Below are positions 1 through 10,301 of a DNA stretch of 64,000 nucleotides, in pieces. Below the pieces are notes generated by a model. That model ran no database searches. It was not told the origin of the DNA and worked only from the letters and a program-made list of their open reading frames with translations. Numbering within the stretch: the first letter of the stretch is position 1; the number at the start of each line of letters is the position of its first letter. Position numbers and translations under genes: made by a program. The DNA lies in assembly GCA_019426215.1 (NCBI GenBank), contig CM033404.1:4402001-4466000 (forward strand), read 5' to 3'. Source of the stretch: Buddleja alternifolia. Taxonomy: Eukaryota; Streptophyta; Magnoliopsida; Lamiales; Scrophulariaceae.

Positions 1-75
1 ACCGCTGTAACAGGTTCGAACCGAAAGGCACCTATTATAGCGTTTTCGTGTAAACTGCTGTAATAGATTTTATTT
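1..75. repeat. CACTA 3' subterminal repeats (partial)
   Basis: Three degenerate copies of the motif found at the other end of the element (ACCGCTGTAACAGG, CCTATTATAGCG, CTGCTGTAATAG) in both orientations. In En/Spm-type elements such arrays bind the element's own DNA-binding protein. The array is cut by the window edge. Confidence 0.75.
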
Positions 76-381
76 TTTATTTATTTTTCTCCAGCCCGCC
101 CCTCCCCTCCCGGCCCGGCCCCCTATTAATTGATTGATAACAATAGATATTTATAACAAATTCATCAAACCAAAACACAAAAAATAGCTACCATATCGAA
201 CGAATTCAACAAAAAACAAAATCTCAATATAATCAATTCTTTCATCGAACATTCATCCAACAACAAAATTTTATAATCTATAACATGTACATCACGTGTT
301 TATAATCAACTAATTAAGTTACTCAGTACTTAAAATACAACAAAAAAATATCACATTGTACAAAATATACATTACCTAATT

Positions 382-3300
382 CTAAGCGCATAGCGTAAGA
401 TATTGTGCAAGTTCACAGCGTACGTCATCTATTTGCTCTTGAGTATAGCAGAAGCATCGAGAATCATGAAAGTACTGCAATATATATATATATATATATA
501 TTTGAAAACCCAAATGACATTCGATCAGTTGCCTACTAAATGTTTAATAATTACTTTAAAAGTGAAAGAAATTGTGTGTCAAAACTATGCTTACGTTTGC
601 CGGGATTATAGATTGACCATGGATGATAATCTCTTTCATGAATCTCATAACGAAGTAGCCACAATCCACTTCGTTTGTCTGCCGGGGGCACTACAAAATT
701 AATCAAAGTTGCATTAGAACACTAACTTATATACAGATAATCTATTGAAACTATAAAACACCAACCTTTATTGTAATCCATTGACAGGCCATATTTTTGA
801 ATTTCTTCACACGGTTGTTGCAAGTTGCACGAAAATCATGCACAGCCCTATAAAAATATATAAAAAATAAGAAAATATATAAAAAAAACAAGTAATTATT
901 TGTAATCTAAAAAGATTCGTATCAATTAAAAAAAATACTCAATATTATTGAAACATTGATTGAACGAAAAACTTACTGATTGATTTTTTCTTTCATTTCA
1001 ATTCGGTTGTCCGATTCACCGTGCACAGAATCCAGATAGTAAACTATCTCTTGAAATGGATCAATTGCAAGCAATACCCAATGTCCTCTAAATGCATTCA
1101 AAATATATTTAAGTTTAAAATTTGTTTAGCGGTTTTAACAAGTTCTATAAATTAAAGATGAGTATTTACCCGGTGTTATAAGGTGCAAGAAATAACTTAT
1201 TCAGTGGTGCACTCCGTATCATAGAATCTGCTATGTACTGCACTTGAAGAGTTACTTCCATACTTGCTTCGGCAGATATAAAATGTGGGCAAAGGAATCC
1301 GAAAAGATTTTCTTTCCTTGTGGGGGTCACATAAGTAACCCATAAATGCCTAAATTGAGAATAAAAAATAAATTTCGAATAACAAAAATAATTATATTTC
1401 AGGTACAATAAAAATAATTAAAAAACTTACTTCATGTAAAAAGATATAAGAGATGCTCCTATCTCTTGTTGACATAGAAGGTGACAGATCTCCTCTCTCC
1501 CTACAAACTCTGGATATACATGATTCATAATTGCTTCGTCCATGCTTGTAGTGATCTGCTTATCAGGAGGCATAATATTCATGTACTTCCCAAGAATTAA
1601 AAGGTCATTTGGGAGTCCATCTAGTACAATGTCTTCAAATCTGTCACCTTCACCTGCAGACTTGGCCAATGGAGGTGCTGGTTTGACAACTGAGTGCTTT
1701 GAAGTCCCTGATTTCTGCTTGTTTAATGATTTGGATGATTCAAGAGACTATATAAGCAAAGAAAATAAAATTTGAATGTTACACACCAAAATACATTTAG
1801 TGATCTCAAACAATTATTATAATTTAATAATGGCTAGATATTGATTACATACCGGTGCATCAGTGACAATAACAAGACTCATAGGCCAAGCAACATAGGT
1901 ACCCACAGCATTAGAAATGGAGACTATTTCATCATTCAGAGGGATGGGTAGAGGTGTATTATTCTCAATTGCGGTGTTAATTTGCACTTTCACAAGTGTG
2001 GTGGATAATAGGCGATTGTGAAGTGTTCTATCCGATTGTCGATTGAATATCAGTCCTTTAGCCACCACACGATATGAGGGCGAGGAAAGTGCTAACTGAC
2101 ATGGCGCCTTAACCTATATTATATTAGAAAATTTTATAAAAATAGAGAGTCGCAAGTTACATAATTAAAGACTCAAGTTTAAATTATTACCTCAGGAAGG
2201 ATTTTAGCAGGTTCAGGGCAGCTATCTTTTAAAGATATCACCTGATCATCTTCATGTGTCGGCTGACCAGACCTAGACGACTCCATATTGTCAAACCGGC
2301 GTTGCAAGGTAGTTAATGATTGGGTGAGACCAAACACCATGTTTTTCAAGTTTTCTACCTCCATATCTTTAGCAGACTTTAGGTCCTTAAAATACTCTCT
2401 CTGTGAGACCCCAAAGCCAACACCTCTGACCCGACCCGGATGCTCACTTTTTTTGAGAGCTTTAGCCAATCGATCATTTTGACTTCTCTGTTCTATAGTA
2501 GTATGGCTAGTACTCTCCCCTGAAATGCTCTCCTGTAATAATGAATTTAAAAAAAAAATATTAATGAAACTTTGTTCTTTCAAAAGTATTTCAAAACAAA
2601 CATACAACCAATTAGTTACTCACCATTTCATTCAATACTCTTCTAACATTGTCGTTGCCAACTTCATTCATTTTATCGGAATGCGCAATCCTCCACACGT
2701 TTGCTCGTGGCACCTCTGTGCAGTCGGACCCCGAATCCCTTCTTTTATTCCTCTATATTTTGATAAACAAGGAATTTATTATAAAAAATTATAAAGATTC
2801 ACTGTAAGGATTTATTTTAACTGCATACCTCAATTTGCTCCACAAGAGCAAGTCCAAGACGTGATTTCCTGTAAGGATACTCAGGATCCTTCGCTCTTCC
2901 CTGATTTCCCGTACTTGTTTGCTGTTTATTACATAATCAAAGTATTAATTAAATATAAATGCAATAATAAACAAATGAAATGGTAAATTAAAATGACTAC
3001 CTGAAACTCTTCAGTTAAGCGAATATTTACAAATGTCGTCCAGTCATCTTGAGATATCTCATATTTTGGGGGTGGACTTTTATTAATGATCCCATTAGCA
3101 TCCCATAACCACGCTCTAGTCAAGAGACTCCTAAAATTACGTAATAGCTTCCCAGCTTCTCCTAGTACGAATTTTTTTCTATCATCTTCAATATCAAATG
3201 CCCGCTAGAAAAAACAACCAACGAAATATATAAGAAAATAAACTTAATAAAGCATTAACTAAACAAAAAATAGAAAGCATAATAAACTCCAAATTACCGC

Positions 3301-3498
3301 TACTTCATCCCAAATTGCTTCTTTTTGAGATTTTTCCACTTTTCGCCAATTATTTTCGACAATTGACACATTCTGTCGAGCCATGCACCCTATATAACCA
3401 ACAAATAATTGTTTGTTGGGGTCAACTGGTTGGCCTCTGCTGTTCCAGCCGATAGGTAGCTTTATGCCTTTACTTCTGGCCATGTAAACTTTCCTCAT
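382..3498 (-). CDS. CACTA accessory gene: Transposase_24-like region fused to ULP1-type cysteine protease, 12 exons
   Basis: I assembled 12 exons with GT-AG junctions and consistent phase: 3498-3298, 3204-3001, 2921-2829, 2752-2624, 2532-2191, 2113-1853, 1747-1431, 1349-1170, 1087-977, 847-766, 690-595, 474-382. They total 2109 nt, about 702 aa. The N-terminal part (WNSRGQPVDPNKQ, NNWRKVEK, exon 1; RAFDIEDDRKKFVLG, exon 2) matches the plant Ptta/En/Spm transposase family (Transposase_24). The C-terminal part has a full ULP1/C48 peptidase signature: HWVLLAI (His), YYLDS (Asp) and RQTNEVDCGYFVMR (Gln and Cys). ULP1-like proteases cleave SUMO-type conjugates; in CACTA elements their role is unknown. 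The start is uncertain. The frame is open upstream of ATG 3498 to a TGA near 3575, and an ATG at 3590 (MASDPADN) reaches it only across a 1-nt frameshift around 3565. From 3498 onward no lesion is visible. Confidence 0.82.
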
Positions 3499-3590
3499 AA
3501 CAGTGATACCTCTCCGTACCTCCTTGTCAGTACTGCTATTTGATGCATGTACATCCTTATCGGGATATTGTCAGCAGGATCTGAAGCCAT

Positions 3591-3921
3591 CGACCTACAA
3601 AAGCAAACAATTTACATTAACTATAAGAAATTTGGCAGATTTAATAGGCAATAATAAATTAGATGTTAGATTCATTCTCAATATTTCTAGGAAAAATTTG
3701 ACAGAGTAACGACGCAAAAATTTCTACCAAGTTCTCGACTTAATCTTCCCCAATAAACCCAACCAACAACAGCAATTACAAATATTGATCACCAGTTGAA
3801 TCACACAAATCACATAAAAATACAAATAAAACATCATATTTTCAGCAACTAAATATAAATATTGATCACCAATTGGATCACATAAAGCAGAATACCAATA
3901 AACAGGCTACACTCGTTATCT

Positions 3922-3962
<41 letters not shown>

Positions 3963-4258
3963 CTTACAGTGGTGGTGGTAGTGGTGGCGGTGGTAGACGT
4001 GGAGAAGAGCGTGACAATGGTGGTATACGGTATCGACCTACAAAAGTTAAAAATACAGAAGTTAGTTTTATATACCAACATAATTTCTCAATTCATTAAT
4101 ACCAACATGAATTTCATTAATTCATTAAAAGAAGAGAGCAGACACACTAACTCATACACGAATAAGAGATAAAAACATAAAAGAAACAACATGTATAATA
4201 CAAGACTGTATACCTTAGTGAAACATTGACAAAGTGTGTAAAAAAATTCAAATACCTT
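3591..4258. other. CACTA intergenic spacer with duplicated upstream module and (TA)n(GA)n tract
   Basis: No gene. Holds one copy of the upstream module (3683-3888, see separate entry), a TA then GA microsatellite at about 3921-3960, a GGT/GGC-rich stretch at 3967-4000, and AT-rich sequence. It separates the 3' tail of TNP2 from the start of the accessory gene, both on the minus strand. Confidence 0.6.
3683..3888. repeat. Module duplicated upstream of both CACTA genes (copy 1)
   Basis: Contains GAGTAACGACGCAAAAATTT followed by a TTGATCACCAATTGGATCA block about 110 bp further on. The same two blocks in the same order occur at 7610-7895 upstream of TNP2. One copy therefore lies just upstream of each element gene. 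It may be a shared promoter or 5'-UTR module; that is inference. Confidence 0.7.
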
Positions 4259-4525
4259 TCATCGTTTTCTTTTTATCGTTGGCTTAGTAGTCTTTTGCTT
4301 CCCATGAGTACGACCATTTTTTTTAGTACGCCGATGAACTGAAGGATTAATCCATATCCCCTCTTGGTGATCTTGACGCATATACAATTCATCATCACTA
4401 ATATCCAAGTCATCATCACCATCAGTTGATTGTGAATCACTTAAGGTAGGATTTCCTCCATCATCTTCACTATCTAGACCATCATCCTCAATACAAGTAT
4501 TTTTATTTGCCCATAAAACAATAGA
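4259..4525 (-). pseudogene. In-frame C-terminal tail of TNP2 beyond a premature stop
   Basis: Directly after the TGA at 4526-4528 the same frame continues open for 88 codons to a TGA at 4259-4261. The tail is acidic (many D and E, SDDELYMR) and then strongly basic near the end (KQKTTKPTIKRKR). The residue at the stop position follows DKR; TNP2 proteins commonly have DKRW there, so TGG to TGA is the likely lesion. An alternative is that AG/GTGATC at the stop is a splice donor. Confidence 0.65.
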
Positions 4526-7500
4526 TCACCTCTTATCAATAGGATCAGTGACAAAAAACACTTGTTTAGCTTGTGATGCCAAAATGAAAGATTCATCTTT
4601 GTATCCCACCCTTTCAAGGTCCACTCGAGTGAAGCCTATTTCACTATTATCGACACCATTTTTATTGTCAACCCACATACACCCAAATACAGGTACCCGA
4701 AACAAACTATAATCCAGCTCCCATATAAGTTCAATTACTCCATAATATGATTGATCGGCGAAGATAGGATTATTATCTTTCGCACTTGAGATATGCATTG
4801 CTTGAGCTACAAGACTCACCCCACTATTCTGCATTGTACTTCGATCATCTTGGTCTTTTGTATAGAATGTGCGACCATTTATACGATAACCGGAATAACA
4901 AAATACTAGTCTATTCGGACCCATCGACAATTGTGTCAATTTTTCTGAAATTGAAAGTGGATTCTCTTTTTGTTTCTCTTTCATATGCTTTCTGAACCAA
5001 TCGATGAAAGTCTTGTTATGCTCTCTCAAAATCCAGCTCTCACTTTTCATTGGATTGAATATCCGAAGTTGGTCCTTGTGCTCTTCAACATATGGGTCAA
5101 CCTCATCGGTGTTGTGGAGCACATATAGGTGTGCTTGCTCCCTTTGTGTGAAAGGAACACTAACTAATTGCTTTCCAATTACGCTTTCTCCTTCTGTTCT
5201 CCCTCCCACAACATGAGACTTTGGAAGCTCTGCAACATTAGAATCTGCTAGATACTCTGTGCAAAATGTAATCGCTTCATCAACTATGAACCGTTCAACA
5301 ATGCAACCTTCTGGTCGACTACGATTTTTCACGTAACCTTTCAATACCTTCATATAACGCTCAGCCGGATACATAGATCTCATAAAAGCCGGTCCACATA
5401 GTTGTGTCTCTCTGACCAAGTGAATAGGTAGGTGAGTCATCATATCAAAAAACGCAGGTGGAAAGTACATCTCGAGTTCACACAAAGTGATAACAATTTG
5501 TTTCTGAAGTGCAGGAAATTGTTCAGGATTAAACACTTTGCTCCACATTGCTTTGAAGAAGAAACACAATCTAGTTATAGTTTCTCTCACCTTTTTTGGC
5601 AAAATGGCCCGTATAGCAATTGGTAGCAAATGATCCATGATTACATGACAATCATGAGTCTTCATGTGCTTTAGCTTCAAGTCCTTCATTGATACAAGAC
5701 TGTTAATATTTGATGAATACCCTTCTGGAACTTTCACTCCATTAAGAAACTCACAAAATACAATTTTTTCTTTCCTAGATAGAGTGTGAGCTGCTGGCGG
5801 CAAATAAGTACGTTTTCCCTTCTTTGTTGGTGCCAATTTACCCCTTATCTTCATTTCAACCAAGTCTAATCTTGCTTTTACGCCATCTTTTGTTTTTCCG
5901 GGCACATTTAAAAGTGTGCCAATGACACTATCAAAAATATTTTTCTCAATATGCATAATATCTAGAAAATGTCTAACATGTAAAGACTTCCAATATGGCA
6001 GCTCAAAGAAAATTGACTTTTTTTTCCACCCAGTTTTTGTAAGGTCACGTGCAAAGGTCTTTCCAAATTTGATATCCAGGTCTTTTACTTTGTCAAACAC
6101 GTCCTCACCAGTCAAGCAATTAGGAGCTCGACGTTCTTCTATATTCCCATTAAAGGCTTTCTTCCACCGACGATATCGATGGTTCCGATTCAGCCATCTC
6201 CGATGCCCTTGGAATGCATATTTCTGAGAATGTGGCAATCGATATTGATCTGTATTCCCGACACATATGGGGCATCCACATTGGCCATGTACACCATATC
6301 CCTCGAGATTTGCTCTTGCCGGAAAATCATTGATTGTTCCAAATAATACGACTCTGAGATTGAAACTTTTTTTCCTAAACTCATCATATACTTGAACGCC
6401 GGTCTCCCACAACACCTTCAAATCCTCAATTAAAGGAGCCAAGTAGACATCTATATCATTTCCAGGTTGTTTCGGCCCAGAAATGAGTATAGGCATCATG
6501 ATATGCTCTCGCTTCATGCATCGCGATGGGGGTAAGTTGTAGATCATCAAAATCACCGGCCATGTACTATGTGAGCTACTTTGCAAGCCATGTGGGTTCA
6601 TGCCATCTGTAGCTAATACAAGTCGCAAGTTTCTTGGTTCTTCACCAAATTCAGGAAAATCATCATCAATCTTTTTCCATTGAGGAGAATCTGAGGGGTG
6701 TCGTATATTGTCATCTTCAATCCTTTCTACAAGCCTTCTATCAGCATGCCATGTTAAGTCCTTCGCAAGCTCTACACTACTGTACATGCGCCTAAATCTA
6801 GGTATTATAGGCAGATACCACATTGTTTTAACAGGAACAGATCCATTCTTCTTGTACCGTGAGGCGCCACATTTTGGACACGCCTTCAATGATGCATAAT
6901 CACTTCTAAACAATATGCAATCATTGAGACAAGCATGTATCCTCTCATATCCCATGCCAATTGAGGTTAACATCTGTTTAGCCTCATAAGTACGATTAGG
7001 CAATACATTATCCTCGGGTAACATGCTTTTTACTAAGCCAAGTAAGTCTGTGAAACTCTTATCACTCCACCCATTGTTGGCTTTTAACTTGTATAGGTTT
7101 AGGACTACTTTCAATCTTGTAAATTTACTACCACTATACAACGGTGTCTTTGAATCACTTATCAAACTGTCAAACATTTTAGGACAATTTTGCAAATCCT
7201 CCTCAATGACATTTGTCATCTCCTCCAAACGATCAGGCTCAAAATCATTCATGTTGAAATCTTGTGATGAATATGATGTACCACCCAAATCATCTGACGT
7301 GACGTTGCTTTCACCATGTCTTGTCCAACGTATGTAGCTTTTATCAATTCCATGACACACCAAATGATCTTCCAACTCACCTGGACTAATTCTCTTTCCA
7401 AAACAACAACGTAAACATGGGCAAGTTATCCTATTCGGATCTAGTGCATGCTCAGCCGCAAACTTGATAAACTCTTTTACCCCTTTCTCATACTGTTTTG

Positions 7501-7534
7501 ACATACGATCCGCTAAAATCCAACTTCGATCCAT
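4526..7534 (-). CDS. TNP2-type CACTA transposase (Transposase_21), truncated at C-terminus
   Basis: Catalyses excision and reintegration of CACTA elements in the nucleus. The single long exon encodes 1002 aa. Residues 1-76 (MDRSWI... with CPCLRCC near residue 38) are the transposase-associated zinc-like domain. CLNDCILF and CPKCG near 202-223 form a second Cys cluster. The Transposase_21 core runs from about 300 to 540 and includes TDGMNPHG (~310) and DIMHIEKNIFDSV. A DUF4218-like region (DCHVIMDHLLPIAIR) follows around 650-750, and a DUF4216-like region (VFGCMWVDNK ... QVFFVTDP) near the C-terminus. The start MDRSWI is the family's usual start. The only visible defect is the TGA at 4526-4528, after which the frame stays open. 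The core is intact, so the shorter protein could still act. Confidence 0.93.
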   Translation of the reverse strand: MDRSWILADRMSKQYEKGVKEFIKFAAEHALDPNRITCPCLRCCFGKRISPGELEDHLVCHGIDKSYIRWTRHGESNVTSDDLGGTSYSSQDFNMNDFEPDRLEEMTNVIEEDLQNCPKMFDSLISDSKTPLYSGSKFTRLKVVLNLYKLKANNGWSDKSFTDLLGLVKSMLPEDNVLPNRTYEAKQMLTSIGMGYERIHACLNDCILFRSDYASLKACPKCGASRYKKNGSVPVKTMWYLPIIPRFRRMYSSVELAKDLTWHADRRLVERIEDDNIRHPSDSPQWKKIDDDFPEFGEEPRNLRLVLATDGMNPHGLQSSSHSTWPVILMIYNLPPSRCMKREHIMMPILISGPKQPGNDIDVYLAPLIEDLKVLWETGVQVYDEFRKKSFNLRVVLFGTINDFPARANLEGYGVHGQCGCPICVGNTDQYRLPHSQKYAFQGHRRWLNRNHRYRRWKKAFNGNIEERRAPNCLTGEDVFDKVKDLDIKFGKTFARDLTKTGWKKKSIFFELPYWKSLHVRHFLDIMHIEKNIFDSVIGTLLNVPGKTKDGVKARLDLVEMKIRGKLAPTKKGKRTYLPPAAHTLSRKEKIVFCEFLNGVKVPEGYSSNINSLVSMKDLKLKHMKTHDCHVIMDHLLPIAIRAILPKKVRETITRLCFFFKAMWSKVFNPEQFPALQKQIVITLCELEMYFPPAFFDMMTHLPIHLVRETQLCGPAFMRSMYPAERYMKVLKGYVKNRSRPEGCIVERFIVDEAITFCTEYLADSNVAELPKSHVVGGRTEGESVIGKQLVSVPFTQREQAHLYVLHNTDEVDPYVEEHKDQLRIFNPMKSESWILREHNKTFIDWFRKHMKEKQKENPLSISEKLTQLSMGPNRLVFCYSGYRINGRTFYTKDQDDRSTMQNSGVSLVAQAMHISSAKDNNPIFADQSYYGVIELIWELDYSLFRVPVFGCMWVDNKNGVDNSEIGFTRVDLERVGYKDESFILASQAKQVFFVTDPIDKR

Positions 7535-8560
7535 CTTGATTCTGAATTAATTAAATTAAACAAATTTAACACACAATTCCATTGGATTAATTAAATAATT
7601 TAAATTTATTTCCAATTATTCTTGAAAAAATTCGGCAGAGTAACGACGCAAAAATTTCTACCAAGTTCTCGACTTAATCTTCTCCAAAAATTTCAACCAA
7701 CACAATTATATTCGAATTATTCTACAAAAAAATCGGCAGAGCAACGACGCAAAAATTTCTACCAAGTTCTCGACTTAATCTTCTCCCAAAATTTCAACCA
7801 ACACAATTATATCATATAAATCACATAAAACTACAAATAAAACATCATATTTCCAACAATTAGAAATAAATATTGATCACCAATTGGATCAATGTACCCT
7901 AAATCACAAAATCACCAATTGCTTATGTATACATTATACTTATATATTTTACATATACATACTTACATACATAAGTATATATAAATATAATACACACATT
8001 TATATATATATATATATTCAAAATATATAATATATTGCTACATATTCTAATCTATGTATATTATAATATAATACATTTGTATACACACATACATACATTT
8101 ATATATATATATATATATATATATTGCTACATTATACTTCTACATGTTCAACAATAAAACTCAACCAAAATACAATCAAGAACTATCATAGTTCCCACTA
8201 TAAACAATCCAACAAAAAAAGCATTCATAAATCACGCATGTTATCACTGTAGCACACGTAAAAACACATTTATGCATACCTAAGACGACACAACTTGGCT
8301 AAGAATTTCACCGTTGCTCCGAACCTATCATTTCAAAAAAAAAAAAACAACTTTAATCATTAATTTCAAAACAAACAAAAACCCACAAATACTTATCATT
8401 CATTTCACAAATTAACAAAGAAACCACAAACACTTATCATTCATTTCAAAAATTAACAATATTTCACAAATTTAAAAGAACCCACAAACATTTATCATTC
8501 ATTTCACAAATTAAAAAAAACCCACAAACTATTATAACTTATTTCACAAAAAAAGTAAAC
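7535..8560. other. CACTA upstream region of TNP2, no gene; microsatellites
   Basis: AT-rich promoter-side region of TNP2. It contains the second copy of the upstream module (7610-7895), several TATA microsatellites (about 7996-8030 and 8100-8125) and short AACAAAC/CATTTCACAAATT repeats at 8335-8545. I see no coding sequence. Confidence 0.6.
7610..7895. repeat. Module duplicated upstream of both CACTA genes (copy 2, with internal tandem duplication)
   Basis: Two tandem copies of GCAGAGNAACGACGCAAAA and its flanks (about 7632 and 7737, roughly 105 bp apart) are followed by a block ending in TTGATCACCAATTGGATCA. The single-copy counterpart is at 3683-3888. Confidence 0.75.
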
Positions 8561-8569
8561 AAAGGGAGA

Positions 8570-9112
8570 GAGAAATAAACCGAGGTTGGGTGGTGGTGGG
8601 TCGGCGGCGGCGGCGCGGGCAGGGGGTGGTGGGTCGGCGGCGGCGGCGCGGGCAGGAGGTGGTGGGTCGGCGGCGGCGCTGTTGGGTGGTGGGTGATGGA
8701 GAGTAGAGTGAGAGAGTGAGTAGAGTGAGAGAGTTAGAGAGAGAGTGAGAGAGTAGAGAGAGAGTGAGAGACGAGCGGCGGGTTGGGTGGTGGTGGGTCG
8801 GCGGCGGCGGCGGGTTGGGTGGTGGTGGGTCGGGTGGTGGTGGGTCGGGTGATATATGGAGAGTGAGAGAGTAGAGTGAGAGAGTGAGAGAGTAGAGAAT
8901 GAGAGAGTAGAGAGAGAGAGAGAGAGTGAGAGTAGAGAGAGAGACGTACGGCGGCGGCGGGTTGGGGGGGCGGCGGCGGGTTGGGTGGTGGTGGTGGTGG
9001 TGGGTGATGGAGAGTGAGAGAGTAGAGAGAGAGAGTGAGAGTAAGAGTAGAGAGAGAGAGAGAGAGAGTGAAGAAGAAAGGGGGGGGGCGGGTTCGGTTT
9101 TTAGTGGGGGGG
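8570..9112. repeat. Purine-rich (GA)n and G-rich GGT/GGC tandem array
   Basis: About 540 bp in which the plus strand is almost all purine or G-rich. GGGTGGTGGTGGGTCGGCGG-type units alternate with GAGAGAGTAGAGAGAG units. No cysteine-free coding signal of interest: open frames here are low-complexity artefacts. It lies between TNP2 and the 5' subterminal array. Confidence 0.85.
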
Positions 9113-9117
9113 TGGTG

Positions 9118-9403
9118 AACCGCCTATTACAGCGGTTCGACCCGAACCGCTGTAATAGGCCACTATTACAGCGGTTCGCACCGAACCGCTGTAATAGTGT
9201 CCTATTACATCGGTTCGGGTCGAACCGCTGTAATAGGTGGATACCTATTACAGCAGTTCGAACCGAACCGCTGTAATAGGTTTGAACCAAACTTCGTTTT
9301 TGTAGCGGTTCTTTCCAAACCGCTGTAATAGGTATTTTTTACAGCGTTTGTACTTAGAACCGCTGTAATAGGTGCGCTGTAATAGCATCTTTTTGTAGTA
9401 GTG
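9118..9403. repeat. CACTA 5' subterminal array of head-to-head palindromes and TIR
   Basis: Four consecutive palindromic units, each CTATTACAGCGGTTCG then a short spacer then the reverse complement, at about 9122-9159, 9162-9199, 9201-9237 and 9245-9281. Further single copies (GAACCGCTGTAATAGG variants) follow to the TIR at 9390-9403. Such arrays in En/Spm are binding sites for the element-encoded TNPA-like protein; the strict palindromic pairing is a direct observation. Confidence 0.88.
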
Positions 9404-9602
9404 ATTAGTATTAAGTAATAAAAATATATACAAAAATTCAAACTACTCGAGTTCGACTTGTGTTTGGCTCGATTAAAGATCGATTGAACTCGACTCGATT
9501 AGTAATCAAACAAGCTCAAGCATAAACATTGAAGCTCGGTGGTATTTCAAACAAGCTTGAACAACATTTCGTTCGGCTCGACTCGGCTCGTTTACACCCC
9601 TA
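9404..9602. mobile_element. Right half of TCGAGC-rich hAT-like repeat, interrupted by the CACTA element
   Basis: ATTAGTATTAAG... through GGCTCGTTTACACCCCTA. The same family occurs at 34260-34566, 59600-60180, 61244-61575 and 62498-62905. Alignment to the 34-kb copy shows GTCGATTAGTAAAAATTG continuous, whereas here CACTA ends exactly at the ATTAGTA point. The CACTA element therefore inserted into this repeat. The left half should lie beyond the window's left edge. Confidence 0.65.
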
Positions 9603-10301
9603 ATAATGACATTGTATATATCTCTACGGATGAAAGAAAAACGAAATTATAATTGAAAGTGATTTCTAGTATAGATTAAAGAGTCTACAGATTATTTTTT
9701 CTCAATAAGTAAAAGCATACGTATTTCATAAGCAATACAATCTATATATATATTATAAGTGTAACATTCCATTATATGTGCATAAAACGTTTCTAAATCA
9801 TCAATTTGTGTTTTTGGATGTGTCGCATATGATCATTAATTGAACTAATATTTCTATTGATTCCAATAATGGCTAGTAAAAGAAATTACAAAGAGATGAC
9901 GACTCACTTAAAAATCTTTTACAGTTACACTATGTGAGTTTATATTTCATACACTTGATTCTATTTTTATTCTTATAATACTCAACTATGTTTTATTTTC
10001 CCACAACCACATTACAAACAAAAAAAATGTTTTATTTTTCTTTCCCCACAACCACGTTACAAAAAAGAAATGAATGAAGGGATTGTAGTGGAAATCCTTT
10101 TTTGACCAAATCCTACCACATTGCTGAATACGTGGATTTACATTTATTTGTTGTTGTGGATATTGTGATTTGTGTCAATCAAATTATCAGTGGAAGACTT
10201 ATGCCGCTTCACCAGATAGTTACACTTATATATATTGTGCTTATTGTCACTAAAGACGTGTTACCAATTGTCAATATTGGATAACAATTTTCTTGTTAAT
10301 A
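9603..10301. other. AT-rich intergenic sequence, nothing recognised
   Basis: No recognisable gene, RNA or repeat. Short open frames show no protein-family resemblance. Confidence 0.5.

Larger units (their letters stand above)
1..9403 (-). mobile_element. CACTA (En/Spm) DNA transposon, left end outside window
   Basis: The right terminus at 9390-9403 reads, on the minus strand, CACTACTACAAAAA, the standard CACTA terminal inverted repeat. It is followed by ATT, the probable 3-bp target duplication. Both element genes are on the minus strand, so this terminus is the 5' end. Bases 1-75 already lie in the opposite subterminal array, because the same CCGCTGTAATAGG-type motif recurs there. The missing left terminus should therefore be close to the window edge. 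Bases 76-381 are AT-rich internal sequence with no gene. The element carries TNP2 (4526-7534) and a Transposase_24/ULP1 gene (382-3498). Confidence 0.93.

Noticed and set aside
8544..9441. Long open frames rich in Ser/Pro/Leu/His and repeated TAVR.. peptides
   Set aside because: Low-complexity translation of GA/GGT repeats and of the CACTA subterminal palindromes; no real protein.
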